DNA of 64,000 nt from CAZPNX01 sp964518765 (GTDB lineage: Bacteria; Edwardsbacteria; AC1; EtOH8), in assembly GCA_964518765.1 (NCBI GenBank), contig CAZFJC010000013.1, positions 19,898 to 83,897 on the forward strand. Reading direction: 5' to 3'. The notes under the pieces are model-generated. The model was not told the DNA's origin. It saw nothing but the letters and a program-made list of their open reading frames with translations, and did no database searches. The translations under genes were made by a program, and so were the position numbers. Positions 1 to 8,677 of the stretch are shown here, in pieces. How positions within the stretch are numbered: position 1 is the stretch's first letter; every line of letters begins with the position of its first letter.

Positions 1-624
1 GGCCACTACCGTAGGTCCGATGAGATCTGCCGCTCCATCGGCAACGGTCTGGGGCAGGTCTTCGCCCTGGCGGCTATCGGACGGATACTGGCCGCCGACG
101 GAGAGGATCCGGGGGCCAAGAGCCATTTCGACCAGGCGTTGGAGAAGGCCCGGGAGCTGGAGCTTAGTGACCGTGAGGCCTGCATCCTGGTGGACCTGGC
201 CGAGTGGCATTGCCTGCAGAGCCGCCCCGAGGCCGCTCAGGAGAGCCTGAGGCTAGCGGGCAACATCGAGATGATGCGGGGACAGACATCCTCGCCCAGG
301 CACCGGGTGGTGCTGGCCAGGGCCCTGCTCATGGAGCCCGGCATCCACGGCGCGGTGGAGGCCCAGCGCCTGCTGGAAAACCTCCTGGCCAAACCCATCA
401 AGATCGACGATGAGCAGATGACGGCCGTGCCCGAGCTGGAAGCCCAGGCGCGTTTCCTTCTTTCCCGGGCGCTATGGAAGCAGGGTTTGAGCGAGCCGGC
501 TGAGGCCGAAATGGGCCGGGCCGCCGAGCTGCTGAAGGGAATGGCCGATCGCATGCCCCAGGAGCTACGCCACAAATTTCTTTCAAAGCCTGCGGTGTCC
601 ACCATTCTATCGAAGAACGGTTGA
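1..624 (+). CDS. TPR-repeat protein, C-terminal part (5' end outside window)
   Basis: The reading frame is open from the first base of the window to a TGA at 622, so the N-terminus lies upstream. The visible 207 residues are helical TPR-like repeats rich in Ala, Leu, Glu and Arg. The tail carries the string KPIKIDDEQM followed by a Leu/Ala helix and an ending of the type KFLSKPAV. The same signature (PI-x-IDDE, then F-x-KP near the C-terminus) occurs in the TPR proteins at 13440-14825 and 44849-46213, so these are paralogues. TPR repeats bind other proteins; no enzymatic motif is visible and the partner is unknown. The gene ends in front of a strong terminator hairpin. Confidence 0.85.
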   Translation, partial: GHYRRSDEICRSIGNGLGQVFALAAIGRILAADGEDPGAKSHFDQALEKARELELSDREACILVDLAEWHCLQSRPEAAQESLRLAGNIEMMRGQTSSPRHRVVLARALLMEPGIHGAVEAQRLLENLLAKPIKIDDEQMTAVPELEAQARFLLSRALWKQGLSEPAEAEMGRAAELLKGMADRMPQELRHKFLSKPAVSTILSKNG

Positions 625-646
625 GGCTGGCGGTTGGCTGGCGAAC

Positions 647-678
647 GACGAGGGGGCAGCTTTAGCTGCCCCCTCGTC
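647..678 (+). terminator. Intrinsic terminator after the TPR gene
   Basis: A perfect 14-bp GC-rich inverted repeat (647-660 with 665-678) encloses the loop TTTA and is followed by TTAT. It lies 22 bases after the TPR stop codon, so it most likely ends that transcript. Confidence 0.8.
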
Positions 679-1160
679 TTATCCCGAACCAGTTATTCAT
701 GGTCATTCGGCCCGCCTGTTTTCTATAGACCGCCAATCCGCCTTCAAAACTTGGCCGGGGCCCTCGCTGCCCCTGTCGATCGATCTTCTGGCCCTACTGA
801 TTTCGTAATATCTCTGGGGAAAAAGATGGGACTGTTTTACAATGAAATGCACCTTTCTTCCCCTGCCATTCCTGGGCGGACACGATAGCGTTAAATATGT
901 TCTGAGTATGACGTACCGACAACGTATGAAGGGTGCCGCCCAAGGTTAGACGAGATGTCTGGATGAACTTGCCGACATCTTGGTGGAGCACTCTCCACAG
1001 ATAGATCACAGATGTCCCTCGGTCTGCGCTTGATTCCTGCCGGAACCCGCTCTGTCCGAGGTCGGAGAACACCGCTCCAGTCAAGGCCGTCCGGCCTCGC
1101 TCTCCGGTTTTCGCCCTCGGATCCTGGCCTGGCGCCTTGCGGCAGTAAACGGTGAAGTAC
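679..1160. other. Non-coding stretch, no supported gene
   Basis: A 145-codon minus-strand frame spans 794-1231. It has an Ala-run N-terminus and no recognisable domain, and I do not accept it as a gene. The stretch may be decayed sequence linked to the HNH relic immediately to its right. I see no RNA gene, repeat or phage signal in it. Confidence 0.4.
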
Positions 1161-1388
1161 TCAATGGCAGCCGCCGCTGCTCTGGCACTGGCAGCGGTAG
1201 CCGGCCAGCTCCAGCGCCTTTCTGATGACATCCTCTGTGAAAGGCGGCGGCTCTGGCCCCTCCGCCTTGGGCCGGTCCATCAGCTCGTAGCAGCGCCGGC
1301 AAAGAACCTGGGCGTTGTCCAGTCCGTTTCCGCCGTCACTTCGGATATGGTACACCTGCAGCCCATCGAATCTGCTACAACGCGACAT
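1161..1388 (-). pseudogene. Small HNH-like relic
   Basis: A 75-residue frame starts with ATG behind GGAG (GGAGCTAAAGGT before the ATG). Its first half, VYHIRSDGGNGLDNAQVLCRRC, reads like the second half of an HNH nuclease: His, then Gly-Gly, then Asn, then CxxC. Its end, GYRCQCQSSGGCH, reads like the zinc-binding start of another HNH domain. The usual CxxC before the first His is missing, and the frame stops directly after the final CH. This looks like a truncated or rearranged HNH gene rather than a working nuclease. A short functional zinc-binding protein cannot be excluded. The upstream DNA (1390-1620) is markedly AT-rich compared with its surroundings. Confidence 0.35.
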
Positions 1389-1591
1389 ACCTTTAGCTCC
1401 ATAATATAGCCGTCAGTAGTTATTATAATAATAGTATATCCAAAGGAAAATAGTAAATAAGCCAATGTCTTAAAAATAGAATAGCTATGCCCTATTTTTC
1501 ACCAGATTATCGAGCGCTCTATCGCCTGCCTTAGTATAAAAACAGAGGATCCCGCTATGGGAAGAACCGGTGTCTCTGTTGCATAAAGGCA

Positions 1592-1620
1592 TTGAAAAAA
1601 ACCTGATTTTAAGGTATATT
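1592..1620 (+). promoter_or_regulatory. Promoter of ssrA
   Basis: TTGAAA (1592-1597) and TATATT (1615-1620) are separated by exactly 17 bases, a near-consensus sigma-70-type promoter. Initiation would fall near 1627, about 38 bases before the mature tmRNA 5' end, as expected for a precursor that is trimmed. Confidence 0.8.
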
Positions 1621-1664
1621 TAATCTGTTCGCCGCGCCGGTGAAAAGCAGGCTAAGTCATTCGT

Positions 1665-2015
1665 GGGGGCGACAGGTTTCGACGGCGGGCGGGCGGTTCA
1701 GGTGGCATGCCGAGAATGCCGGAGGGCTCGTTAAAATGCCGGCGCGCCATAACTGGCACAGACAACTACGCTCTGGCGGCCTAATTTTGACCGCCATGTC
1801 GTTGCCGGTCTCCGCCTATCTGGCCGGCAAACGGCATCGCAACGATGGGCTGGCTCTGCTCCCCGCCCCGGGGAGCCGGGCGAGATCTCAGGGGCTGCCA
1901 CCCGGCGGACCGCGTCTACGCGGGCCCCGGGGATAAGCCAAAACGTAGAATAAGCATGTAGAGGCCGGGGCCGTCACTCGTTCGGACGTGGGTTCGATTC
2001 CCACCGCCTCCACCA
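1665..2015 (+). ncRNA. ssrA: tmRNA (transfer-messenger RNA)
   Basis: tmRNA rescues stalled ribosomes together with SmpB and tags the unfinished peptide for degradation. The 5' end GGGGGCGACAGGTTTCGAC and the 3' end GTGGGTTCGATTCCCACCG plus CCTCCACCA are the standard tRNA-like halves. The acceptor stem pairs 1665-1671 with 2005-2011 and contains the G3-U70 wobble that specifies alanine charging. CCA is encoded at 2013-2015. The tag frame ends DNYALAA followed by TAA at 1782-1784. Read backwards it gives AITGTDNYALAA, with the resume codon tentatively GCC at 1746. The length of 351 nt is typical. A hairpin at 2073-2106 follows. Confidence 0.97.
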
Positions 2016-2072
2016 TAGTGGCTCTCTGCCGGATAGCGGCCTGCCGCAGACTTGGCCCCGGCGGAGATCATT

Positions 2073-2106
2073 AGAAACGCCAGCATCTGTCGATGCTGGC
2101 GTTTCT
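2073..2106. terminator. Hairpin between ssrA and mscL, probably bidirectional
   Basis: A perfect 15-bp inverted repeat (2073-2087 with 2092-2106) has the 4-base loop TGTC. The arms begin AGAAA and end TTTCT, so either strand has a T-rich side. It sits between the convergent ssrA and mscL genes and probably ends both transcripts. Confidence 0.75.
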
Positions 2107-2123
2107 CGTCCGTCGATAGAAAA

Positions 2124-2588
2124 CTAGGCTCCAGCCCTCTCCAGCTGCGAGGTGCAGTTGGGGCAGCGGGTGGCCTTGAGGCTGATGGCGGAGAAGCAGA
2201 AAGAGCATTCCTTGGTGGTCGGCTCGGCCGGAGGCAACTCCTTCTTCCTCTGCAGCCGGTTGACCAGCTTGATGACCAGGAAGATGACGAAGGCCACTAT
2301 CATGAAGTCGATGACGTTGTTGACGAACAGACCGATCTTGATCACCGGCAGGCCTAGGTCGGTGGCCGTCTTCAGGGTCAGCTTAGTCAGATCTATTCCC
2401 TCGGGCCTGGCCAGGGGGATGACGATGCTGGAAAAGTCCAGCTTGCCTACCAGCCGGCCGATGGGCGGCATCAGCACGTCGCCCACCAGTGAGGAGACGA
2501 TCTTGCTGAAGGCGGCGCCGATGATGACCGCCACCGCCAGGTCCAGCACGTTGCCCCGCATGATGAATTCGCGGAATTCCTTGAACAT
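2124..2588 (-). CDS. mscL: Large-conductance mechanosensitive channel MscL with zinc-ribbon tail
   Basis: MscL is the inner-membrane pentameric channel that opens under hypo-osmotic shock. The protein begins MFKEFREFIMRGNVLDLAVA, the classic MscL N-terminus. A first membrane helix (AVAVIIGAAFSKIVSSLV) and a second (VIDFMIVAFVIFLVIKLV) follow, with the usual periplasmic loop between them. The start at 2588 is chosen because AAGGAGG lies five bases upstream; an ATG five codons earlier overlaps that ribosome-binding site. The last 30 residues add CSFC and CPNC pairs, a predicted zinc ribbon of the double-CxxC type not found in the E. coli protein. The total is 154 residues. Confidence 0.97.
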   Translation of the reverse strand: MFKEFREFIMRGNVLDLAVAVIIGAAFSKIVSSLVGDVLMPPIGRLVGKLDFSSIVIPLARPEGIDLTKLTLKTATDLGLPVIKIGLFVNNVIDFMIVAFVIFLVIKLVNRLQRKKELPPAEPTTKECSFCFSAISLKATRCPNCTSQLERAGA

Positions 2589-2747
2589 AATATCCTCCTT
2601 CAAAGGCTATGCCATCCTGGACCGCCCCCCCCGACGGAAGCTTGAACTGAGGTGGGCGCCATGCCTGTCATACGAAGCGAGGGATCTTCCTTGGTTTCTT
2701 CGGCAGTCTGACAGGCAGCCGGCCCCAGGATGAAGTTGGTTATGAGT

Positions 2748-3665
2748 TTACTTGCGCGAGTAGGTCAGCCCCAGCGACAGGGTCTCCTTGAGCCGTCCCC
2801 GCAGGTCCACCTCCTTGTCGTAGAGGAGCTGGGCTGCCAGGCTGACCATCAGGTACTTGCTGACCGAGGCGTTGATCGCGTTCTCCCAGTTGACGTCCGG
2901 GGACTTCCAGTAATTCTCGTTAGGCAGCCCCTCCAGCTTCCAGGCGTCGGAGTAGTAGAAGGCCCTATAGACCGAAAGCTTCGAAACGTACCGGACCTTG
3001 TCGCTGAAGACCGTCGTCTTGTAGTCGGTGATGAACTCCATGCCGCCGTTCCTCTCCGTTATGGTGCGCCGGCCCGTTGTCGGTTGCAGAAGGAGGTCAT
3101 AGACGATCTCATCACGACTGATCTTCTGCTTTACCGCTAGCCCCAGGCGGGAGATTAGCTCTCGCTCCTTTTCGCTGATGAATGCCCGGGCCACGCCCAG
3201 GCTGGCGGTGACCACTGCCGGGTTGAAGGACCTGATGTTGGCCGGATCGCGAGCGTCCCGGAACTGGGTCTCCAGCCGCAGGGAGGCGAAGGGGTCGGCC
3301 GCCAGTCCCAGGGTGAGCCGCAGCATGGATTCCAGGTCGATGAGGTCGGTGGACTTGGAAGGCACCCGCCAGCGCTTGGTCTCCTCCTCCTGGCTCATGG
3401 TCTGGCCGAAGGCCAGCTTGGCGGTGTTGCGGTGATTGATCTTAGCGCTGTGCTGCCTCTGGGCCGAGGCCGACAGGTTGGCCGCCCAGGATACCGAGCC
3501 CATCTCCCCGCCGGACCAACTGTCGCTGTAGGCGTTCTGGGTGGTCATCAGGCTGGCCTCGACGGTGGTGGCCCAAGGGTTGGCTGCCGGAGCCCCAGTC
3601 CCCGCACCGGCGGCACTGTCGGCCTGGAACACCAGCATCAGCATCAGAAACTTCAAGGCACTCAT
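2748..3665 (-). CDS. DUF3078-like predicted outer-membrane beta-barrel protein
   Basis: The 305-residue protein has a signal peptide (MSALKFLMLMLVFQADSAAG). Its body has alternating polar and hydrophobic strands typical of a porin-like barrel. The early segment SDSWSGGEMGSVSWAANLSA resembles the W-x-GG-x-x-S start of the DUF3078 family. FGQTMSQEEE and LRLETQFRDAR resemble later strands of the same family. It ends in LGLTYSRK, hydrophobic with a terminal Lys. The function is not known; DUF3078 proteins are thought to sit in the outer membrane. An AGAGGGCCGGG sequence precedes the ATG, and a promoter lies at 3708-3735. Confidence 0.65.
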   Translation of the reverse strand: MSALKFLMLMLVFQADSAAGAGTGAPAANPWATTVEASLMTTQNAYSDSWSGGEMGSVSWAANLSASAQRQHSAKINHRNTAKLAFGQTMSQEEETKRWRVPSKSTDLIDLESMLRLTLGLAADPFASLRLETQFRDARDPANIRSFNPAVVTASLGVARAFISEKERELISRLGLAVKQKISRDEIVYDLLLQPTTGRRTITERNGGMEFITDYKTTVFSDKVRYVSKLSVYRAFYYSDAWKLEGLPNENYWKSPDVNWENAINASVSKYLMVSLAAQLLYDKEVDLRGRLKETLSLGLTYSRK

Positions 3666-3707
3666 TTCCCGGCCCTCTTTTGGTGTCGTCGGCTTATTAA
3701 GTTTTTA

Positions 3708-3735
3708 CTATATCACTATCGGGGACGGTTTTCAA
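3708..3735 (-). promoter_or_regulatory. Promoter of the DUF3078-like gene
   Basis: On the minus strand, TTGAAA (3730-3735) and TATAGT (3708-3713) are 16 bases apart. Transcription would start near 3701, leaving a leader of about 35 bases. It faces away from the promoter at 3776-3804. Confidence 0.6.
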
Positions 3736-3775
3736 GCCTGATCGGCGCGCCAACCACCAGATCTGAAGATTCTGA

Positions 3776-3804
3776 TTGCTTTTCCACCATTTCTGATGTA
3801 ATAT
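3776..3804 (+). promoter_or_regulatory. Possible promoter of the PAS/HD-GYP gene
   Basis: TTGCTT (3776-3781) and TAATAT (3799-3804) have a 17-base spacer. CATAAT at 3805-3810 is an alternative -10 box. The region is AT-rich and divergent to the minus-strand promoter beside it. Confidence 0.45.
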
Positions 3805-3865
3805 CATAATATGTAGAAATCCTATCGCAGCCCGGTTCCTATCGTTTTCTAGATGAGGAGTTCCC

Positions 3866-6800
3866 ATGAGCCCCAGAACGAAAAAACCTATGGCCTCAGT
3901 AAAAGCGGAGTGGCTCTCCCATATCGCCGAGCAGTTGGGCGAGGGCATAGCGGTGGCCGATCTCAAGGGCCGCCTTGTCTTCGTCAACCAGGCCTGGGCC
4001 AAGATGCACGGCTACAGCGTTCCGGAGCTGGTGGGAAGGAACATCCACATCGGCCATAACGCCCGGCAGATGAGGGAGGACGTCATTCCCTTCAACCGAA
4101 AGGTGATGCGCTTCGGCAAATGGTCCGGTCGGGTGGGCCATATCCGCAGGGACGGGACTCCCTTCATGACCGAGATGACCACCACCATCCTTCGTGATTA
4201 TGAGCGGCGCCCGGCCGGGATCATAGGCTTCGCCAAGGACATCAGCGACCGCCTGAGGGCCGAGGAGGCACACCAAACCCTGGAGCGGGTGATGGCCATG
4301 TTCGGCCAAGCCAACCGAGCCGTGGGCCGGGCGGCCGACGAGAAGTCGCTACTTCAGGAGATCTGCGACATTATAGTCCGCATCGGCGGCTACGCCATGT
4401 CTTGGGCCGGAGTTTCAGAGCCCGAGAACGGAGGTAAAATAAGGCCCCTGGTCTCCAGCGGGGCGGAGCTGGGCTACCTAAGGGCGGTGGCCATCGGGCT
4501 CAAAGGCAGGCTGGGCTCCGGACCCACCGGAAGGGCGCTCCGGACCGGCCGTCCGGCCGTCAGCCAGAACCTGCTGATCGATCCTAGGTACCGGCCCTGG
4601 CGCCAGGAGGCTCGTAAATGGGGCTACGCCTCGTCGGCCGCCTTCCCTTTGATGCACGGCCGAGAGCGGCTGGGCGTCCTCAATGTTTACTCCGGCCGTC
4701 CCGGGGCTTTCGGAGGACAGGAGCTCTCCCTGCTTTGCCAGTTGGCCGACAACCTCTCCCGAGGCCTGGCCTTGCTGCGTCAACAACGCATCGACCGCCT
4801 GTTCTTCGAGGCCCTGCCCGATTTCTTCTTCCGTTTGGACGCCTCCGGGACAATCCTGGATTACCGTGGCGGAAGCGGCGGGAAGAATTACGCCTCGCCC
4901 TCCGAGTTAGTCGGCCGTAAGGTGTCGTCGGTGCTGCCGAAAAACGCCTCCATCCTGATCGGCGACGCCCTGGGCCGTATCCTCAGGTCCCGCCGGATGG
5001 AGTCCTTCGAATACACCCATAAGATCCGGGACAAGGCCAGACATTACGAGGCCCGTCTGTTGCCGCTGACCGAGGGGCAGGCAGCCGTCCTGGTGAGGGA
5101 CATAACGCGGCACCGTCAGGCGGAGGTGGAGCTTATCCGTTCCCGCCGGCAGTTTCAGACGCTGGCCGGCATCTCCCCGGTGGGCATCTTCCAGACCAGG
5201 CCCGACGGCTACACCACCTACGTCAACCCCCAGTGGTGCCGCATCGCCGGCATCACCAGCCAGCAGGCGTTGGGCAATGGTTGGCTCAGGGCGGTGCATC
5301 CCGACGACCGCAAGCGGGTCGGCGGAGGCTGGCGCCGCGCCATCGGCGGCCGGAGGCCCTCCTCCACCCTCTACCGATTCCTGCATCGCGACGGCCGGGT
5401 ACGCTGGGTTATCGGCCAGGCCCTGCCGGAGAAAGACCCGCAGGGCCGCACCATCGGTTATGTGGGGACCGTCACCGACGTCACCGAATATAAGGCGGCC
5501 GAGGACAAGCTACGGGCCTGCGCCGATTTCAACCAGGCCATCATCGCCAGCTCTCCCATAGGCATCGCCATCCGCGACCGGTCCGGCCGGCTGGTCAGCT
5601 ACAACAAAGCCTGGGAGCGGCTCTGGGCCATGCCCCTATCGATGATCGAGGAGATGAAGCAGGCCATGACCCCGGACCTGCTGCGCCGGATCTATTGGTA
5701 CGTCCCCGAACATCTCCCCAAGATAGCCCGGGTATTCCGCAAGGGAGGCAGCTACTACATCCCCGAGATCCATTTCCCCAAGCGCCGGCCGGGCCAGGCC
5801 GAGTGGATCAACCAGCACTTCTACACCATCCCCGACGCCAGGGGCCGGGTGGACAAGATAGTGGTTATGGTCGAGGACATCTCGGAACGCAAGCGGGCCG
5901 AGCAGGAGGCTCTGATGCTCTCCCAGGCCGTCCGCTGCTCGTCGGAGTGCATCAACGTTACCGACCTGGACAACAACATCCTTTTCGTCAACCAGGCCTT
6001 CTGCCGGGCGTACGGCTACAAGGAATCAGAGCTGCTGGGCCGTAACATCTCCCTGGTCATCCCACCCGGTCCGGACCTAGAGGCCGTCGAGGATATCCGG
6101 CGCAGAACTTTGGCCGGCGGCTGGCAGGGAGAGCTGGAAAATCTGAAAAAGGACGGCAGCCGCTTCCCGGTCCAGCTCTCCACCTCGGTAGTCAGGGATG
6201 AGCAAGGCCAGCCCCGTTACCTGATAGGCATCACCCGGGACATCAGCGAGAGAAAGCGCGCCGAGGCCGCCCTCAGGGAGAGCGAGGCCCGCTACCGGCT
6301 GTTGGTGCAGCACGCCCCGGCCGGCATCTTCGAGTTCGATTACGTCAAGGGTAGGATCTCCGACGCCAACGACGTCATGTGCCAGTATACCGGATACAGC
6401 CGGGAGGAGATCCTGGCCATGGACCCCCTGGATCTGCTGGACGATGAGAGCCGCGACCTCCACCTGAAACGCCTTTCCCTGGCCCAGGCCGGGGCCGACC
6501 TGCCCCAAGAGGCGGAGTACCGGATCCGCTGCAAGGATGGAAGGACGATCTGGGGGCATTTCATGTCCCGCTACGTTTTTGCCGGAGGACGTCCGGTGCG
6601 GGCCACTACCGTGGTCCACGACGTCACCGAAGCCCGGCTGGCCGCCCAGCGCCTGGCCGAATCCGAGATCAAATACCGTCAGATATTTGAGGGCATCGCC
6701 GAGGGCGTCTACCGTTCCACCCCGGACGGCAGGGTGCTGATGGCCAATCCGGCGCTGGTGCGGCTCCTGGGCTACTCCAGCCTGGAAGAGCTGCAGAAGG

Positions 6801-8140
6801 TGGACATAGGCCGGGAGGGCTACATCAACCCGACCCTCCGGGACGAGTTCAAGAGGCGCATCGAACGCGACGGTTCAATCGCTGATTTCGTCAGCCGATG
6901 GCGGCGCCGCGACGGGTCCGAGCTAATAGTCAGCGAGAACGCCCGGGCGGTGCGGGACCCCGAGGGCAACATCCTCTATTACGAAGGTACGGTGGAGGAC
7001 ATCACCGAACGCACCCGGTCCGATCTGGCGCTGCTGGATGAGAAGAACAAGCTTTCCCGGCTGTTCGACGTCAGCCTGGCCGTGGCCGGCTCCGGCACAG
7101 TCCAGGAGATGATGGACCGCACCATGCACGGCCTCGATGAGTTGAAGCTGTTCGGACGGATGGTGATGGTGGTGGCCCGGGGGAAGGGCGGTGTGCCCTG
7201 GCTATCTTTCGTCGGGCTCAATGGGGAAGACCTGGACCTGATCCGCCGCTCGCCGCCCGTGCCCCCAGACCAAATAGACGGCCTGCTGGACCGGAATCAC
7301 CGGATCTGCAACTCGTACTATCTGCCCGATAGCAAACAGGGCTCCCGGAGGCTTCTGGCCCTGACCCGTGCCTCTCGCCCGGCGGAAAATGCCGACTGGA
7401 ATGCCGGAGACTGCCTGGTAGTGCCGCTGGTGGCTAAGCAGAATATCATCGGCTATCTATCGATGATGGATCCGGCCGACGGCCGGATGCCGGCCATCGA
7501 GATCGTCAGGCTGCTGGAGCTTTACGCCAACCAGGCGGCCACCGCCATAGTAAACCTAAGCCTCTACGATGACCTTGAGGCCAGCTATTACGACACCCTA
7601 AAAGCCTTTGTGGCCGCCATGGAGGCCAAGGACCCATACACTAAGGGACATTCCGAAAACGTCCAGGCATTTTCCCTCCGATTGGCGCGGCATCTGGGCC
7701 TGTCCGGTGACCGCCTCCGGGCCATCGACTACAGCTCTCTGTTGCACGACATCGGCAAGCTGGGCGTCCCTGAGGACATCCTCAACAAGCCGGGGTCGCT
7801 CACCGAGGAGGAATACCTGGCGGTCAAGCAGCATCCGGCCCTCGGCAGCCAGATGGTCTCGGGCATTGGCAGCTTGGCCACCAGTGCCCCCATCATCCAC
7901 GCCCACCACGAGTTCTTCGACGGGCGCGGTTACCCCGAGGGAAGGCGGGGCCAGGATATACCGCTGGAGGCCAGGATCATCGCCGTGGCCGACGCCTATG
8001 AGGCCATGACCTCGGATCGTCCCTACCGTCGCGCCTATACGTCGGAGGAGGCCTTACGCCGCCTTAGGGAGGCCTCGGCCAGCCAGTTCGACCCCGAGCT
8101 GGTGGGGGCCTTTATCATGATGCTGCAGTCCGATGAATGA
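3866..8140 (+). CDS. Multi-PAS, multi-GAF HD-GYP cyclic-di-GMP phosphodiesterase
   Basis: This is a 1424-residue cytoplasmic sensor without membrane helices. The order is PAS (about 8-132), GAF (140-300), six more PAS domains between about 310 and 1052, a second GAF (1075-1235) and an HD-GYP domain from about 1250. The PAS domains end in variants of the motif DISERKRAE. The HD-GYP core is complete: HDIGKLGVPEDILNKPG, then HHE and DGRGYPEG. HD-GYP domains hydrolyse cyclic di-GMP, so the protein probably links small-molecule or redox signals to cyclic di-GMP breakdown. Which ligands the PAS and GAF domains bind cannot be read from sequence. GAGGAG lies upstream of the ATG. The gene stands alone between divergent and convergent neighbours. 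Confidence 0.95.
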   Translation: MSPRTKKPMASVKAEWLSHIAEQLGEGIAVADLKGRLVFVNQAWAKMHGYSVPELVGRNIHIGHNARQMREDVIPFNRKVMRFGKWSGRVGHIRRDGTPFMTEMTTTILRDYERRPAGIIGFAKDISDRLRAEEAHQTLERVMAMFGQANRAVGRAADEKSLLQEICDIIVRIGGYAMSWAGVSEPENGGKIRPLVSSGAELGYLRAVAIGLKGRLGSGPTGRALRTGRPAVSQNLLIDPRYRPWRQEARKWGYASSAAFPLMHGRERLGVLNVYSGRPGAFGGQELSLLCQLADNLSRGLALLRQQRIDRLFFEALPDFFFRLDASGTILDYRGGSGGKNYASPSELVGRKVSSVLPKNASILIGDALGRILRSRRMESFEYTHKIRDKARHYEARLLPLTEGQAAVLVRDITRHRQAEVELIRSRRQFQTLAGISPVGIFQTRPDGYTTYVNPQWCRIAGITSQQALGNGWLRAVHPDDRKRVGGGWRRAIGGRRPSSTLYRFLHRDGRVRWVIGQALPEKDPQGRTIGYVGTVTDVTEYKAAEDKLRACADFNQAIIASSPIGIAIRDRSGRLVSYNKAWERLWAMPLSMIEEMKQAMTPDLLRRIYWYVPEHLPKIARVFRKGGSYYIPEIHFPKRRPGQAEWINQHFYTIPDARGRVDKIVVMVEDISERKRAEQEALMLSQAVRCSSECINVTDLDNNILFVNQAFCRAYGYKESELLGRNISLVIPPGPDLEAVEDIRRRTLAGGWQGELENLKKDGSRFPVQLSTSVVRDEQGQPRYLIGITRDISERKRAEAALRESEARYRLLVQHAPAGIFEFDYVKGRISDANDVMCQYTGYSREEILAMDPLDLLDDESRDLHLKRLSLAQAGADLPQEAEYRIRCKDGRTIWGHFMSRYVFAGGRPVRATTVVHDVTEARLAAQRLAESEIKYRQIFEGIAEGVYRSTPDGRVLMANPALVRLLGYSSLEELQKVDIGREGYINPTLRDEFKRRIERDGSIADFVSRWRRRDGSELIVSENARAVRDPEGNILYYEGTVEDITERTRSDLALLDEKNKLSRLFDVSLAVAGSGTVQEMMDRTMHGLDELKLFGRMVMVVARGKGGVPWLSFVGLNGEDLDLIRRSPPVPPDQIDGLLDRNHRICNSYYLPDSKQGSRRLLALTRASRPAENADWNAGDCLVVPLVAKQNIIGYLSMMDPADGRMPAIEIVRLLELYANQAATAIVNLSLYDDLEASYYDTLKAFVAAMEAKDPYTKGHSENVQAFSLRLARHLGLSGDRLRAIDYSSLLHDIGKLGVPEDILNKPGSLTEEEYLAVKQHPALGSQMVSGIGSLATSAPIIHAHHEFFDGRGYPEGRRGQDIPLEARIIAVADAYEAMTSDRPYRRAYTSEEALRRLREASASQFDPELVGAFIMMLQSDE

Positions 8141-8259
8141 GACATACCGGGCGCAATCTTCGAATGGGACTGGACGATGGCCGTTGAGGTTCTAGTATTT
8201 GACTCTCAGGCATGATCCGCCTTGTTGATCCCGAAGCCGTTTTCCCAACCCCAAAAAAG

Positions 8260-8285
8260 AGGGAGTTGACCGAAGTCAACTCCCT
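8260..8285. terminator. Bidirectional terminator between the HD-GYP gene and the receiver cluster
   Basis: A perfect 11-bp inverted repeat (8260-8270 with 8275-8285) has loop CGAA. On the minus strand it is followed by TTTTTT. On the plus strand a looser T-rich run follows. It probably ends both convergent transcripts. Confidence 0.8.
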
Positions 8286-8308
8286 GGTCGCTTTTGCTTT
8301 TTCAAGCC

Positions 8309-8677
8309 TCAGCCCATCAGGTCCTCCACCGCCCGGGCCACCGCCAAACAGTCGGCCGGTTTTGCCAGGCAGAGGTCGGCCTGGGCCCCGGCCGCACCGT
8401 CCGGATTGGAGGATATCAGCACCAGGCGTATGTCCCTGGTCAAGGGATCGGCCCGCAGCCGCTCGCACAGCTCTCGGCCGCCGATTCCCTGGATGTCCTC
8501 GTCCACCACCATCAGCTCCGGTCCCAGCTCCCTGGCCATCTGTAGCGCCTGGAAGCCGTTGAACGCCTGGCTGACGTCGTAGTCGTCGCGGGCTAGCTCC
8601 TCGGATACGCCGAAAAGGAGGTCTCGGTCGTTGTCGGCGACCACGAGCTTTCGAGCGCAGCCTCGACCGTTCTTCAT
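8309..8677 (-). CDS. Single-domain response-regulator receiver protein
   Basis: This is a 122-residue CheY-like protein with no output domain. The acidic pocket reads VVADNDRD, the phosphorylation Asp lies in MVVDEDIQGIGG, and the conserved Lys in LAKPAD. The start at 8677 is chosen because its ATG overlaps the TGA of the upstream HNH-like gene (ATGA), so the two are translationally coupled. A longer frame upstream lacks receiver sequence and overlaps that gene. It is the last gene of a three-gene leftward cluster that ends at the hairpin 8260-8285. The partner kinase is not identifiable here. Confidence 0.85.
   Translation of the reverse strand: MKNGRGCARKLVVADNDRDLLFGVSEELARDDYDVSQAFNGFQALQMARELGPELMVVDEDIQGIGGRELCERLRADPLTRDIRLVLISSNPDGAAGAQADLCLAKPADCLAVARAVEDLMG

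Noticed and set aside
794..1231. 145-codon minus-strand frame right of the first TPR gene
   Set aside because: Its N-terminus is an Ala run within GC-rich DNA and no domain is visible. It overlaps the HNH relic in a different frame.
1976..2015. Separate tRNA gene at the T-arm-like sequence
   Set aside because: The T-arm and acceptor pair with the 5' end at 1665, so they belong to tmRNA.
2152..2733. 193-codon plus-strand frame opposite mscL
   Set aside because: It is a shadow of mscL and its upstream DNA, with no protein-like pattern.
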